A stretch of DNA of 64,000 nt from the NCBI GenBank assembly GCA_038380795.1, contig CM076261.1:10670556-10734555 (forward strand), in the 5' to 3' direction. Made by a program: the position numbers and the translations under genes. The notes under the pieces were generated by a model that was given only the letters and a program-made list of their open reading frames with translations, ran no database searches and had not been told where the DNA came from. This document shows, piece after piece, positions 1 to 10,880 of this stretch (the stretch's first letter is position 1; each line of letters opens with the position of its first letter). This DNA is from Pyrocephalus nanus (lineage: Eukaryota; Chordata; Aves; Passeriformes; Tyrannidae).

Positions 1-1829
1 CTTATTTCATGTTTATTACTTAAATAACTCTAAGTGATAAAAAATGACAATGTATTCAATCAAGTATAAAGATTTTTGTTTGTGATTCTGGTGGGTTTTT
101 TTTTTTGTTTTTGTTTTTGTTTTTTTTTTTTTTAATTCAACAATTTAAGAAAGCGGCATTTTATTTTGTTTATGAAGTACTGTATTCATCCATGCCCAAA
201 AGTGCCCTTTAATTATTTTATGATCAAAATGATTTTGGAGGGCCTAACGTATTTCATATTGGCTACTCTTGCACATAGACTTTTAATGTCTCTCCAAAAT
301 CCTTCAGAGAGTTATGTTTTGCCAACTGTGCTAATAATAATTATTCCTCAATTAAAATCCTCATACTTCCTTATTACCTCAACCAGCCCCTCTCTCCCAG
401 CAGTGAATGAGCTATAAAGGGAGGTTCCACACTGTAAATGAGCTAGAGCCTTCACATCACCTCAGACAAACTGCTTAACTTGCTTATAGAATATGGGGAT
501 AAAGGGGCCTACAGTGAGTCAAGGAGAAAAGACTGCAGGAAACAAATGTTAATTACAGTTGCATAAGTGAGGGCAACTGCTAATGAGTTTGAAATAGTGG
601 AAGGAATGGCTTAAAACACCAACAATCAGTGCGTTACATCATGAATCTAGTCCTACCTGTTTTACCTTTTGTCCTGTTATTTATCATCTTATTTGAAGTG
701 TAATATTCAGCATAGGAGATACAGCATTGTCTTCTAGTGAAAATATTAAGATCTAACAAGCTTTCAGAATTTGCTGCAAATTATTAATACTGAGAGAAAC
801 AATTTGGATTGATATTAATTACTGTCTTTCTTTTATTATTCTGACAAAGCATTTGAAAGCCTTAGCTGAAATAAAAGTCTAGTTATGCTTGATAAGCTGT
901 ATTTCCTGCCTTAATACTTTGCAGTCTAAATTTGAATGACACAAAAAAGGTGTCTGGTTAATCTAAATATAAGAACTGAGAGAGAGGAAGATTAAGATAC
1001 TTATTGTACCAGTGTGGGATTTGGGTGAAGAGGGTGGATCCTGACTGTGGTGACCTAATTCAGAATAATGTCATAGAGACTACCACAGGGAATCTACCAT
1101 AGGAAAGCCAACCTCTAGTCAGGTATTAAGACTCTGGCCATGAGCTAAGCTGGGCCACTAATGTGTATAGTGCGTATATATGTGCACGTGTCTGTAAGGG
1201 TGGAGGGGTCTGAAAGCTGCTGAAAACTCTTTCCAGACAAAGATACCTTTGAATTAAATAAAGTCTTTGAAAATTCAACACAGACTAGTTGGGAAGGAAA
1301 ATTACTGAGACTTTTCAAAAGATCGCTGGAAAAGAAGAAAGGTAAAAAATGAGCAGTTGAACCTCCAGTGTCTTCTGACAGCATTAGGGAATTCTGGAGA
1401 TAGCTGTTCACAAACTAAGTATCGTGACAGTTTTATAATCCCTAAGAGGTCATCTTGGGTTTCCATTTTTTCTCAAAGAATATTCAGTGACTCCAGTGTA
1501 GTGCATCAGGGTGGAGCAGTGCAACAGTCCCATCATGTAGGTGGAACCTACATGTATGACAAATGTGCCAGTGTCTCAAGCTTAACAAAGTCATGTATTC
1601 TGCATAATTACTGCAAATAGCCTTTTAGGTCAAGTTTGAAGAAATTAATCACTTCAGATGTTGACTGCTAAGGACATTTTCTATCATCTGTCAATGATTT
1701 ATGAAAACAGCTCCTGGGTGACAAGATTTTGATTTAGATAACATTTGAATGAACACAAAGTATGTTATTTGGCAGGGTTATTATTCTTTCAATTTCTTAA
1801 ATCATTCTTCTTATCTATCTATGTATATA
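1..1829. other. Non-coding stretch, no gene recognised
   Basis: The sequence is AT-rich and single-copy in appearance. The only clear structure is the T-rich tract at 95-133. Open frames here are short (under 90 codons) and lie on opposite strands over the same bases around 1145-1620, which is what chance gives. The right edge is uncertain, because the 5' end of the LTR that follows could not be fixed and may reach back to about 1745. Confidence 0.6.
95..133. repeat. T-rich low-complexity tract
   Basis: A run of T is interrupted every five or six bases by single G residues, then ends in 14 uninterrupted T. On the other strand it would read as a poly-A. No retrotransposed body was recognised next to it, so it is listed only as a simple repeat. 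Confidence 0.85.
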
Positions 1830-3130
1830 TGCCATGGGTTTGCCGACCAGTGCCCCCTGGGGTTAAAAATAGGTTTTTTTCAGGTGAATTTAGTAATGCC
1901 TCTGCCAGTTACATATTTAAGAAAACGGAAGAGAAGGTTGTGGCACAGAAGAAAATGGAAGAGCCAGAGTAGCAGCTGGACCTGTTGGGCCTGGGTGTGT
2001 GCCCCCCGCCCCCCGGGCCAAGTCTGGCCCGGGCAAGGGAGGCCAGGTCCCCTTCTCTCCTGTAGCAGAGTAGAGGAAAAAAAAAAACTTTAGAGGAGAA
2101 CCTGGACGAGACGTGCTACAAAAGGAATTCCAGGCAGAGATAGCGCAGCCTCCAAGGTCAAAGCTGGCAGCTGCAGGACAGAGAAGAGAAGCCTGAGGCA
2201 GGGATGGGCTCTTTCTCCCCCACCCCATTCCCTTCAGCAGAAAAGAGATTAAAAACTAAAAACCCCTGACACCTGTGGAAGACTGCTAGGGAGCGGAGAC
2301 CCCCCTCTGCAGCTCATGAAAGAACCCACACCGAAGCAGAGGAGTGCATGAAGAAGACGTGACTCCATGGGAGGCCTAAAATGAAACAGAGTCCTGCTGG
2401 AGATCTGTGGCCCATGGAGAGAGAGACCTATGCTGGAGTAAGTCAGCCCGGGTAGGATCTTATGATCCCAGTGAGGGATCCATGCTGCTGCAGCTGAATT
2501 TGTGACCCTGAGGGACAGCAGAGAATGGAAGCACTGTTGCCCGAAGGTATAGACTCACGCTAGAGAGGTCCATCAAGGACTGTCTCTCGTGAGGAGGGAC
2601 CCCACAGGAAACAGGAGTGGACTCAAAATCCCCTGTGATGCTGTGGTGAAGACCACAGTATGGCAAGGGTCCCCTTGCAGTCCATGCAGGATCCCACAGG
2701 GCCTGGATAGCCCCCCAGCCTCCTGTCTTAGCCCAGGAGTGGGTAGGCCCAGCCCTGAGGTGGACATGAAGGAGAGAGAGGGAAGTTCCAGCTGTGACAA
2801 ATCAGAGCTGTCGTCCTAGAGATAACAGAAGAACAACTTTCAAAGTGTTGTAAAATTATTTAGAAGACCTGTAGCTCTGGAAGTGGGAAAGAGACTGCTT
2901 GTCCTCCTGAACTGATACTAGGGGGGAGGGGTACTTTCTGTAAATGTATAGCACTTTTGCCTAGTTAGAATTGTTGTATATATAGTTCTTTAGTTTTTAT
3001 CTTGCTAGTAATAAATCTTAATATTATTCTCCCTACGTTAGATGTCTTTTGTCTGCATAAACCCTCTCTCATCTTATAGCAATTGTGTGTGGGGGGTGAG
3101 AGAAAATTGACCCAGAGCAAACCCATGACA
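1830..3130 (+). mobile_element. Solo LTR of an avian endogenous retrovirus, first family
   Basis: This block is much richer in G and C than its surroundings and has LTR architecture. A TATA-like ATATTTAAG lies at about 1913-1921, followed by a long G/C-rich transcribed part. An AATAAA polyadenylation signal is at 3010-3015, and the element ends in CA at 3129-3130. The middle part repeats a loose module of the type 'GTGGCCCATGG ... GCTGGAG', also seen in the LTR at 8213-9225, so the two families are related. No primer binding site, gag or pol follows the 3' end, which points to a solo LTR left by recombination. The 3' boundary is fairly secure. The 5' boundary is an estimate (1745-1850), and no target duplication was found. 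The family assignment relies on my memory of passerine LTRs. Confidence 0.72.
3010..3015 (+). promoter_or_regulatory. LTR polyadenylation signal AATAAA
   Basis: A canonical AATAAA lies 115 bases before the LTR end, followed by T-rich and GT-rich sequence around 3040-3100. This fits the R/U5 boundary of an LTR. Whether it is still used cannot be told from sequence. Confidence 0.45.
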
Positions 3131-6100
3131 AAATACAAGATACCACAGCAACACAAATCCTTCACATAGCTTAATCTTTTTTTATATTATCCTTAATCTG
3201 CTAATTAACAACAGCTGTAGTGATGATCTTCAAAAGTAGATTCCCATTTATATGAGTTACACTGAAGCCAGTAACTCATTCATCATAAGGCTAATGACTG
3301 CAGCTTTGAGCAGGCATTAGTCCTATTATGGCTAAAAGGATGTGATGTTGTATCAAGCTGAAAAAAAAGAGTAAGTTTGACTTATGCCAGAGTAGAATCC
3401 TCTGCATGGCCCTTTTTTTAGTATCTGCCTTTGAATGAGTTTGCTAATAGGAAGCAGAGAGAAAAAGTAATTTGCATTTCCTGAGCCAGTTTGCTACTTG
3501 AACAATTTTTTTTTTTACTGAATGTTTATTGTTTGATTTCAGAGCACGCCCTCAGTGTTGAATATGTGGAACACAGAAATGTGTTTCAAGCTTGATTTGG
3601 CTTTAGTGATTTTAACACCAGCTAGATTTAATTTTCCTATCATATACTTTCTGTAGTGGTGTTCCTTTCTCTCCAGTTTAACAGATCTCACTCTTTTAAG
3701 TCAACTGAAAACCTCCCTCCTCCATTATTCAAAGAAAATTAAATGGGTTTTGGAGAGGAAGACTTTTGTTTTATTCTTGGCAATGCCTCAGGTAGACTCA
3801 GATTTTGAATAATGTAAATATCTTAAATAATCTGTGTCCTGGATATAGCTTTGAGACGCTAGTGTAAACTTCTGAAACTCTCTTAACTTCTACGTCATGT
3901 TCCTATATGTGGAAAATGAAAATGCCATTAATCAAATGGACAGAGTTTATGGAGAGAAATACAGTTCGAAAGAATGAAGGAGTTAGAAACTGAGATCAGC
4001 AGTAGTTTGGGCATTACCATCTAACAATTTATTAGTTCATAGGCTGTTCACTGGAGGATGGTGACAAACCCAGCTTCTGGCAGATTTCACACTTCTTTTG
4101 CTTTTTCAACCAAATGTCATATTTACGAGCATGTCAGTTCTTACTTGTGAATAACTTTCAGTTCTATGAAAATGAAAGATATGATACAATCTTCTTCTAA
4201 GACACAGAATAAGCAGATGAGCAATTATGCAAAATGTCTGCAAATTGTCTTTCAAAAGTTTTATATGTAATGGTGATAAACTGTCAAATACAAGATAGAA
4301 TACTGTGGACCAGCAAAGTGAGGGGATGTCAGAATTTAATATTTTCTCTTTCAGAAGTCTTCATCGAGTATTTTGTTTTGTTTGTTTATTTCTTTGGTCA
4401 TCTATCTGCTTGGACTACATTGCTGGCTGACAAACGAAGGGAGTAGAAACAAGTGTCACCACTTTGTTCTTTGAAGTCATTCATCTAATGCTCTCCTCAC
4501 AGCACTGCTCCTGTCTTATTTTTAAAACTTCCTAAGGTATGTGTGAGGCCATTTTCCCTACTCCAATGAAATTCACCACTAGCACCAGCCATGAAGAGTG
4601 GTGGATGGGAGGGATGAGAAAGGGTGAAGTGGGTGGGACTTCTAGAAGAGGCAGAAAAGTTGGCCTAAACTTTATTTTTGTCTGCTTTTAAGATGTTGCC
4701 TTCAGAAGCCTGTCAGAAATTGCTTATCTCGGATCTATTAGAATACTTATATAGAATACAATTTTTCATTTTTTGAGTGAATACAATAATAAAAAAATTT
4801 ATATTCTGACATTTATCCCACTAATATGTTTCCTTGATTACTGAAAACTTCCAGCAGTGTCTTTACTCTCTCATTTTCCATAGAATTAGTTGACTGTGAT
4901 TCTGCATAATTAATACACTTCAAGATCCTTGGAAATGAAACATTTCCACAAATGTGTTCCTTAAATGTTCTGTTGCCAAGTGTAATTTTTATCTGACTAT
5001 CCCAACTGCTGTAAGAAAAGCATTTTTTTTTTAAAGGTACATTAAAAATTCTTAAGTGTTTTATTTCTTTCTGCTTTGCCAGTTGTGGAATATTCAGTTC
5101 TGGGAATATAGTGCTCTTGAATCAGAGGTAGGTGTTCTACTCCAAAAATGATAATTTCACAATAGTAGATTTTTGTGTGGTTACATTTAATCCTTAGAGA
5201 TGACACAGAAGATAAAAATTAAAGTTTTTATTATAGTTGGGAGATTGTGTCGAAAGTCACACGTGACCTGAGTTCCATAGATAGAAGAGGGAAAATTTAT
5301 CACAATATAGGCTTTCAGGATTTGGAAAATGATAAACTGCACAACAGTAAATATAGATTCTATGTGGAGAGTGAAGGTTAAGTTCTTCTCCATTTTCATT
5401 AACTTTTGAATTTGTATCTATCATCACTTGTGCCACGCGAAGAAGAAATTGTTCTAATGTAACTGAAACCAGTGTTTTCCTCTATAAGTGGTTCCTCTGT
5501 ATGTTTATAAAGCAAAATATTATATAATTGCTGGTAAGTCCCAAGAAAGGCAATCTCTCATTGGTAATGAAACCTGCTAGTGGCAATCTCTTTGGTGATG
5601 GATCATTGCCTTTCTTTCACTGATATGAATAAAAAGGGGTTGTCTTTTGAGCTGGGTAGTTATTGTGGTTCCATATGTAACTTGGAACTTGAAATGTTGG
5701 TCAACATTCTCTGAAAGAAAGTATTTATTCTGATGAATCTGTATTTTCAGTGAGTTTTATTCTTTTTGTATTTGCAAACAGTGGATGTATTTAGGTCTTC
5801 TCAGTACTTCATCTGCTGAAGTGATGTCTTGCTCTTGGCTATTTTTAATTCTTCCCTTTGATACAAAGGTAGTGAATACTTTCATCTCTTTGTGTATAAG
5901 ATCACACACATATTTAATGAGGACACAACAAAGCCCCAGCTATGATTAAAAAGTGTCCCATGTCATCAAACTGTCTTGTCCCCACATGATTTCCAAATTA
6001 GAGTTAACATACATAGCAACTTCAGCTGTTGGAATACATGTCAGCATTTTGATTTATCAAATTCTATACCACAGTACACTTCAACGCTAACATTGACTCT

Positions 6101-6633
6101 AAATACAATTTAAATATTAGATTGTCTATTGTACCTATGCAGAGTTCAGAGTAGTTTTAAATTACCACAGAAATTTCATTTTTTTATATGGTCCAATGCT
6201 TCAGTGTTTCTTGGTGGAAAACAGCAAATTTTGGAGCCCACTTACAGGAAAGAGGATACATATTTGTATATCAATAATATTATGTCCAAACCATTGATCG
6301 CCTTGCAATGCCTAAAAGGCAATAGGGTCTCCTAGTACAGAATACTTTTCAATATTTATGCTTATACTTTATAATCCCGTAGAATTTCTAATTAAAATAA
6401 AAGTCTGATTTATAAGTAAAAAAAATTAGCCTTGACAGGGAGGAGGAGAAAGCCATGTCCAGACACCAGTGAGGCTAATACTTTCCATTTAATTGATTTT
6501 AGTCAGATCTACTAAAACTCAGGAAAAGCATAGATTAGCTGTAAGAAATAAGCAGTTCACACCATTAAAAAGACAAAATATTAGTACTTTGTCTAAAGAA
6601 TTGAAAAAAAAAAAAAAATTACCCTAAAGGGAA
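3131..6633. other. Non-coding stretch, no gene recognised
   Basis: The sequence is AT-rich and single-copy. Open frames reach only 70 codons. An octamer-type ATTTGCAT lies near 3472-3479. A degenerate direct repeat of about 20 bases with a 33-base period (GGCAATCTCT at 5549 and again at 5582) is the only local duplication noticed. A run of A at about 6604-6618 stands just before the next LTR. Confidence 0.6.
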
Positions 6634-7237
6634 TGTCACAGATGAAAGAAGGAAAGATAGTTCAAGGCTGCAGTGGGTCTGGCTGGGAAGGAGCTAGCTT
6701 TCATCATAGCAGCCCACATGGTGCTGTGCTCTTCATTCTTGGCTAAAACAATGTTGATAACACAACAGTGTTTTGGCTACCGTTAAGCAGTGTTTGCACA
6801 GCATCAAGGTTATCTCTCAAAACCTCTCCCCAAAGACCAGTAGGTACTGGGTGGGAAAGAGACTTGGAGGAGAGAAGCTGGGACAGCTGACCCCAACTGA
6901 CCAAAGGGATAACCCATACCCTATTACTTCATACTCATCAGTTAATGATGAGCAAAAGGAGAGGAAGGCAGGGAGCATTCATACTTAAGGCATTTATGTT
7001 CCCAGACAACCTCTATGAGTGTCGAGGACCTGCTTTTCAGGAAGTGTCTGGGCATCTGCCTGCTGATGGGAAGTAGTGAATGAGTTCCTCTTCATGTTTT
7101 TCATCCACATGTAGCTTTTGCTGCATCTCAACCCACAAGCTTTTCCATCTTATTTTCTGCCCCTGTCCTGTTGAGGAGGAGGAGTGAGAGACCAACTAAG
7201 TGGGAGCCTGGCAGCCTGAGAAGATAAACCCACCATA
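6634..7237 (+). mobile_element. Solo LTR, ERVL-like, second family (copy 1)
   Basis: The element opens with TGTCACA and closes near AACCCACCATA, a mutated form of the CA end expected for this family. It aligns by eye with the LTR at about 29639-30152 through a chain of collinear blocks: 'GCTAAAACAAT.TTGATA.CACA' (near 6741 and 29759), 'AGTGTTTTGGCT', 'GCACAGCATCAAGG', 'TCAGGAAGTGTCTG' (near 7037) and 'GGGAAGTAGTGAAT' (near 7068). No internal retroviral region is attached. A possible imperfect target duplication, AGGGA at 6628-6632 and AGGGC at 7238-7242, differs at one base and does not abut the ends cleanly, so it is not relied on. The copy is diverged and presumably old. Confidence 0.82.
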
Positions 7238-8009
7238 AGGGCACATATCTTTCATTTTTTTTTTTGAGTTGCTTTGTATTTGGTTTTGCAGTGATAGTGA
7301 TAGTAAAGGAAGTTTGTGTGGTATGAATGTGGTTTGTATTTGTGAGCTTAAATAAAGTGAACCAGATTTCCAAATTTTTGACATGTACCTTTTGTTCCTT
7401 GCAAATCAACGCTATTATACCTTGTGAAACTATCTCTAATTCTGTTAATTTAAGGACTGTCTGCTCCAGGTCATAAAAGAAATTGTGATTTACAAGGTTA
7501 ACTGACTAATTGGCTTGGTTCAGACAGGAATGTCGATCCTCATTTTGCTTCTAAAGACATTAAATGAAACGCTAAGGTACTTAATTCAGATCCACAAAAT
7601 TTCTCATTTATTCAGCTAAATCTCCAAAGTGGCATACTGTCTGTCTTCATTTCACACCCTTTGCATTTGGATTATGCAAAGTGAGGAGTGGATATTGTCA
7701 ATCTATTAGTATTTTCTGTAGGTGCTTCTCTTTCCCACTCCTATGCTCTGTGTCCCACTAATATTTGTCTTCCTCTTTCAGAAGAGAGCACTCAGAAGGA
7801 ATTGCTGCTGATATTCCACATGTAATGGCACAGTTGTGTCCATGATATCGCCAAAAGGACAATAATTTAACCCAAGAGATATTGACCTTTTCCACTTGCT
7901 GGAATGACTAACAGCTAGAAGTGCATTTGATGTATACAAAGAACAGGAATATGCACTTTGAAACTTCCAGTACAGGACTTTGGAGTGCCACTAAAACATG
8001 CTTGCTGCA
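7238..8009. other. Non-coding stretch, no gene recognised
   Basis: The sequence is AT-rich, with open frames below 95 codons that overlap each other or the LTR end. No repeat or RNA gene was recognised. Confidence 0.6.
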
Positions 8010-8212
8010 AAACAGGACCCCTAGGGATTTTTCAGCAGAGCTTCCCCCGATCACAGTCAGATGCCAGGCTGTACTGCTTCTTGGGGTTATTCAGTCCCAG
8101 GTGCAGAAATTCACATTTACCTTTGTTAAACCTCATGAAATTATTGCTGGCCCAGTCTTTTAGCCTGTTAAGGGTCCCCTGTATGGAGGCTCCTTCTTCT
8201 GATATATTGATC
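8010..8212 (-). mobile_element. CR1 LINE fragment, ORF2 after the RT catalytic box
   Basis: Read on the minus strand, this piece encodes decayed CR1 ORF2 just downstream of the reverse transcriptase catalytic box. The short string 'FLHLG' followed by 'NNPKKQY' matches the CR1 pattern 'VLHLG..NP..QY'. It breaks off at 8212, and the same element resumes after 9230 in the right phase of the alignment (see 9231-9530). Bases 8208-8212, TGATC, are one copy of the target duplication made when the LTR landed here. Stop codons and indels show it is a dead fossil. Confidence 0.8.
8208..8212. repeat. Target site duplication TGATC, left copy
   Basis: TGATC here and at 9226-9230 are identical and directly abut the two ends of the LTR. 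A five-base duplication is typical of ERVL and some ERV1 integrases. Confidence 0.7.
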
Positions 8213-9225
8213 CATATTTGTTTTACATGGTAAGGTTTTGGTAGTCAGGAGAGTGCCACAGCGATGGTTTATCTGACAAGACAACAGAAGCTGTCCCCAT
8301 GTAGGCAGAGCTAGTTCCAGCTGGCTCCAAGACTGACCCACAACTGACCAAAGCTGAGCTGGTGAACTACAATGTTGCACCTCTATGAGAACATATTTAA
8401 GAAAGACTGAAAATGCTGTGCAGCAGCTGCAACAAGGGAGTGAAAAGAGAAACAATTCTACAGACACCAAGGTCAGTGAAGAAGAAGGGGGACAAGGTGC
8501 TCCAGGTATTGGAGCAAAGATTCCCTGCAGGACATGGAGAAAACCATAGTGACACGGGTTGTCACTCTGCAGCCTGTGTAGGACCTCCCCCTGATGCAGG
8601 TGGACCTGTCCTGAAGGAAGCTATAACCCAGGGAGCCCCCATGCTGGAATAGGCTCTAGGCAGGAGCTGTGGCCCATGAGTAACTTTCATGCTGGAGCAC
8701 TCTGTTCCTGAAGATCTGTACTCCATCCCACATTAGGGACCCACATTAGCACAATTCTTGAAGTACTGAAACCCCTGGGAAGGAACAATGTTGGAGAAGT
8801 TAATGAAAGGCTGTAGCCCATGGGAGGGACCCTGCACTGGAGCAGAGGTAGAGTGTGAGGAGGATGGAGTAGCAGAGCTGAAGGGCAACCCCTCTTTCTG
8901 TAACACCCTGTGCCACTCAAAAGGAGAATGTAGAAGAGTTAGCAATGATGAAGCTGAGCCTGGGAAGAAGGGAGGGGTAGGGAAAAGATATTTTCAGTTT
9001 TCTTTTTATTTCTCACTATCCCACTCTATTACAATTATTATTGAAAATAAATTAAATTTATTTCTTCAAGTTGAATCTGTTTTGCCTGTGACAGTAATAG
9101 CTAAGTAATTTCCCAGTTATTATCCTGAATCACAAGCTTTTTGTTGTATTTTCCCCCCATCCTGCTGATGGAGGTGGACTGATAGAGTGGGTTTGTGATG
9201 GCCAGCCCAAGGTCAACCCTCTGCA
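8213..9225 (+). mobile_element. Solo LTR nested inside CR1, third family
   Basis: A 1013-base LTR has its ends fixed by a perfect TGATC duplication and by the interrupted CR1 on either side. The start reads CATATTTG, where the family should begin with TG, so the terminal dinucleotide has mutated; the end keeps CA. A TATA-like ATATTTAAG is near 8393-8401 and AATAAA at 9046-9051. Between 8560 and 8850 the sequence is built from repeated, diverged modules of the form 'TGTAGCCCATGGGAGGGACC ... GCTGGAG'. No gag, pol or env is present, so it is a solo LTR. It is younger than the CR1 it interrupts and related to the LTR at 1830-3130. Reading frames inside it are incidental. Confidence 0.88.
9046..9051 (+). 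promoter_or_regulatory. LTR polyadenylation signal AATAAA
   Basis: AATAAA lies in the AT-rich 3' third of the nested LTR, followed by TTTATTTCTTC and GT-containing sequence, consistent with an LTR poly(A) region. Present use is unknown. Confidence 0.45.
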
Positions 9226-9230
9226 TGATC
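9226..9230. repeat. Target site duplication TGATC, right copy
   Basis: This is the partner of 8208-8212. CR1 homology resumes immediately after it. Confidence 0.7.
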
Positions 9231-9530
9231 TCTCTTTCTCAGTGCGTGTTCATCTGCAAAGTTGGTGAGAGTGAAGTCAGTCCTATTAATCGGAGTGTTT
9301 ATTTGGCACTGAGCAGCGCTAGACCCAGCACTGACATGCAAGAAACTTCTCTTGTGATTTGCTGTCAAGTTAGACTTTGAGGCTTGAACCACTAACTTTT
9401 GTGCTTGATAGCTTAGTTTGTTTTCCACACACTCTATAGGCCATCTTTCCAGTCCAGATCTTTCTTACCACATTCAAATTCTCTGCTACTTTTATGTATG
9501 GAAAACGGCCAGTCAATTCAATGCTTAGAT
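9231..9530 (-). mobile_element. CR1 LINE fragment, reverse transcriptase core (decayed)
   Basis: This is the minus-strand continuation of the CR1 copy broken at 8212. The catalytic box that reads FADD in intact CR1 reads FADE here (codons at 9249-9260), preceded by 'FTLTN', which matches 'CTLSK' of the family. Further upstream in the element, a degraded 'GSSAAQCQINTPINRTD' fits the 'GSVLGPVLFNIFINDLD' segment. The distance from the break to the FADD box agrees with the CR1 consensus within two bases once the LTR is removed. The right edge at about 9530 is approximate, because the match fades. The element is non-functional: the second catalytic aspartate is lost and the frame is broken elsewhere. 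Confidence 0.75.
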
Positions 9531-10739
9531 TTATTGAATTAAATTACTCTGGAAATTTCTCACTAGGTGGTCACAGAAAACCAGAAATTGAATATTCAAC
9601 TTAAAACGATGACTACTCTTGAAATACGTGACTTTTCTTCTAAAATATAACATTGTAATATTACAGTTTTCATTTAATTAGTGGAGCACCTACAGGTTAC
9701 TATATGAATCCACCAATAGCAAACTCACTGACACACCAAAGTTTTGGAAAAAGATTATGTATTTCTGTTACATGTCATCATTTCATTACTTTTGAGAAAT
9801 TGTTGCAGGAACCTGAGTCACCTGGACCTCTAAGAGGCAACTGTGGTGCAATGAGCTTTTGTGAGAAGACCAAAGGTCTTCTATCTGTACAAGTTTCACC
9901 TCAGTCACTTTCTAAAGAACTTAAACAATTACAGTAAATGTTATCTGCCATAAAAATACAGAAAAATTTTGAAGACTCAGAAACTACTTTTGCTAAATCA
10001 TTTGTGTATGATGTCAAGTTAACTTGTTACATTTAATGACTGCAGTCCTAAAGATCAAATGTTGCTGTGTTTTCCTAGATAATAAATAATAATATTTTGG
10101 TTTGCCCTTGGTTTTACTGCTTTGTTTTAAGTTACATTGAAATTAGTATTGTCTGCTTTGTATCTTTAATTGTTACTGTGTAGTTTCTTTGACACAAGTA
10201 TATAACTAGTTTCTGGGAGATAGCTGCCTAGATAACAGTCAGGAGTCTTAAGGTTACTCAGCATATTTACAAAGAATATAGAGAGTCCTGCTTCCCTAAA
10301 CACAAGAGAGTACCACAGCTGATGACAATTTTCTTGCCTTCATCCCTGATGGCATTTTAGGTCCTGATCCAAAGATTTTCTCTTTAAACTCTTTTCAGGG
10401 TTGTGTCTCGCTATTTTCTCTTTCACTGCCCCAATATATGCACACGGCCTTTTGTGCTCCTTCTCTCTGATTTCTGACCTTTATTGGTTGTTTCACTTAA
10501 ACCCAGTTCTCACAGGAGTGACTAACCAAATCCACAGCCTTCCTAATTAAACTTGGAATTTCATTTTTGACAGTGAGTTTGTGTCTGTGATTTGAGATCC
10601 CTTTTTTCTTATATTTTAGCACAAAAATGACATTCTTGTATTACCAGTGCTTTTAATGTAATACATTCTGTATAGAAATTTAATCTTTTGACATCTATGG
10701 GTATTTACCATAGTTTTCACATAGTAATGATTCCCTTTT

Positions 10740-10880
10740 GTGGCTTTTCAAAAAAGAAAAGCTGCTGTAGAAGAAAGGGCTGCTGGAGGAATGATTATCT
10801 GGAATCATGTTTCTGCAGCTCAACTTATGACCCTTGTAGCTGCCAAGTACCAGCTGAAGTACAAAATATCAGGCAAGAAA
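10740..10880 (+). pseudogene. Coding-like patch, possible orphan exon or gene fossil
   Basis: I do not recognise a protein family here. From ATG 10740 the frame is open for 67 codons. Its first 46 or so look protein-like: a charged stretch (KRKAAVEERAAGG), then 'MIIWNHVSAAQLMTLVAAKY' and 'QLKYK', with codon choice (GCC AAG TAC CAG CTG AAG TAC AAA) unlike the AT-rich surroundings. The patch could end at a splice donor: AAAT|GTAAGT at 10880/10881, or a GC-type donor CAG|GCAAGA at 10872/10873. A convincing acceptor with a pyrimidine tract is not obvious upstream (TTTTGTGGCTTTTCAAAAAAG is the best). It may be an internal exon of an unrecognised gene, an exon fossil, or chance. Confidence 0.25.

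Noticed and set aside
1917..2819. Several frames inside the GC-rich LTR at 1830-3130
   Set aside because: They are by-products of low stop-codon density in GC-rich LTR sequence and have no retroviral domains.
8560..8850. CRISPR-like or satellite array
   Set aside because: The modules are diverged and unevenly spaced, and the context is a eukaryotic LTR. No repeat-spacer regularity was seen.
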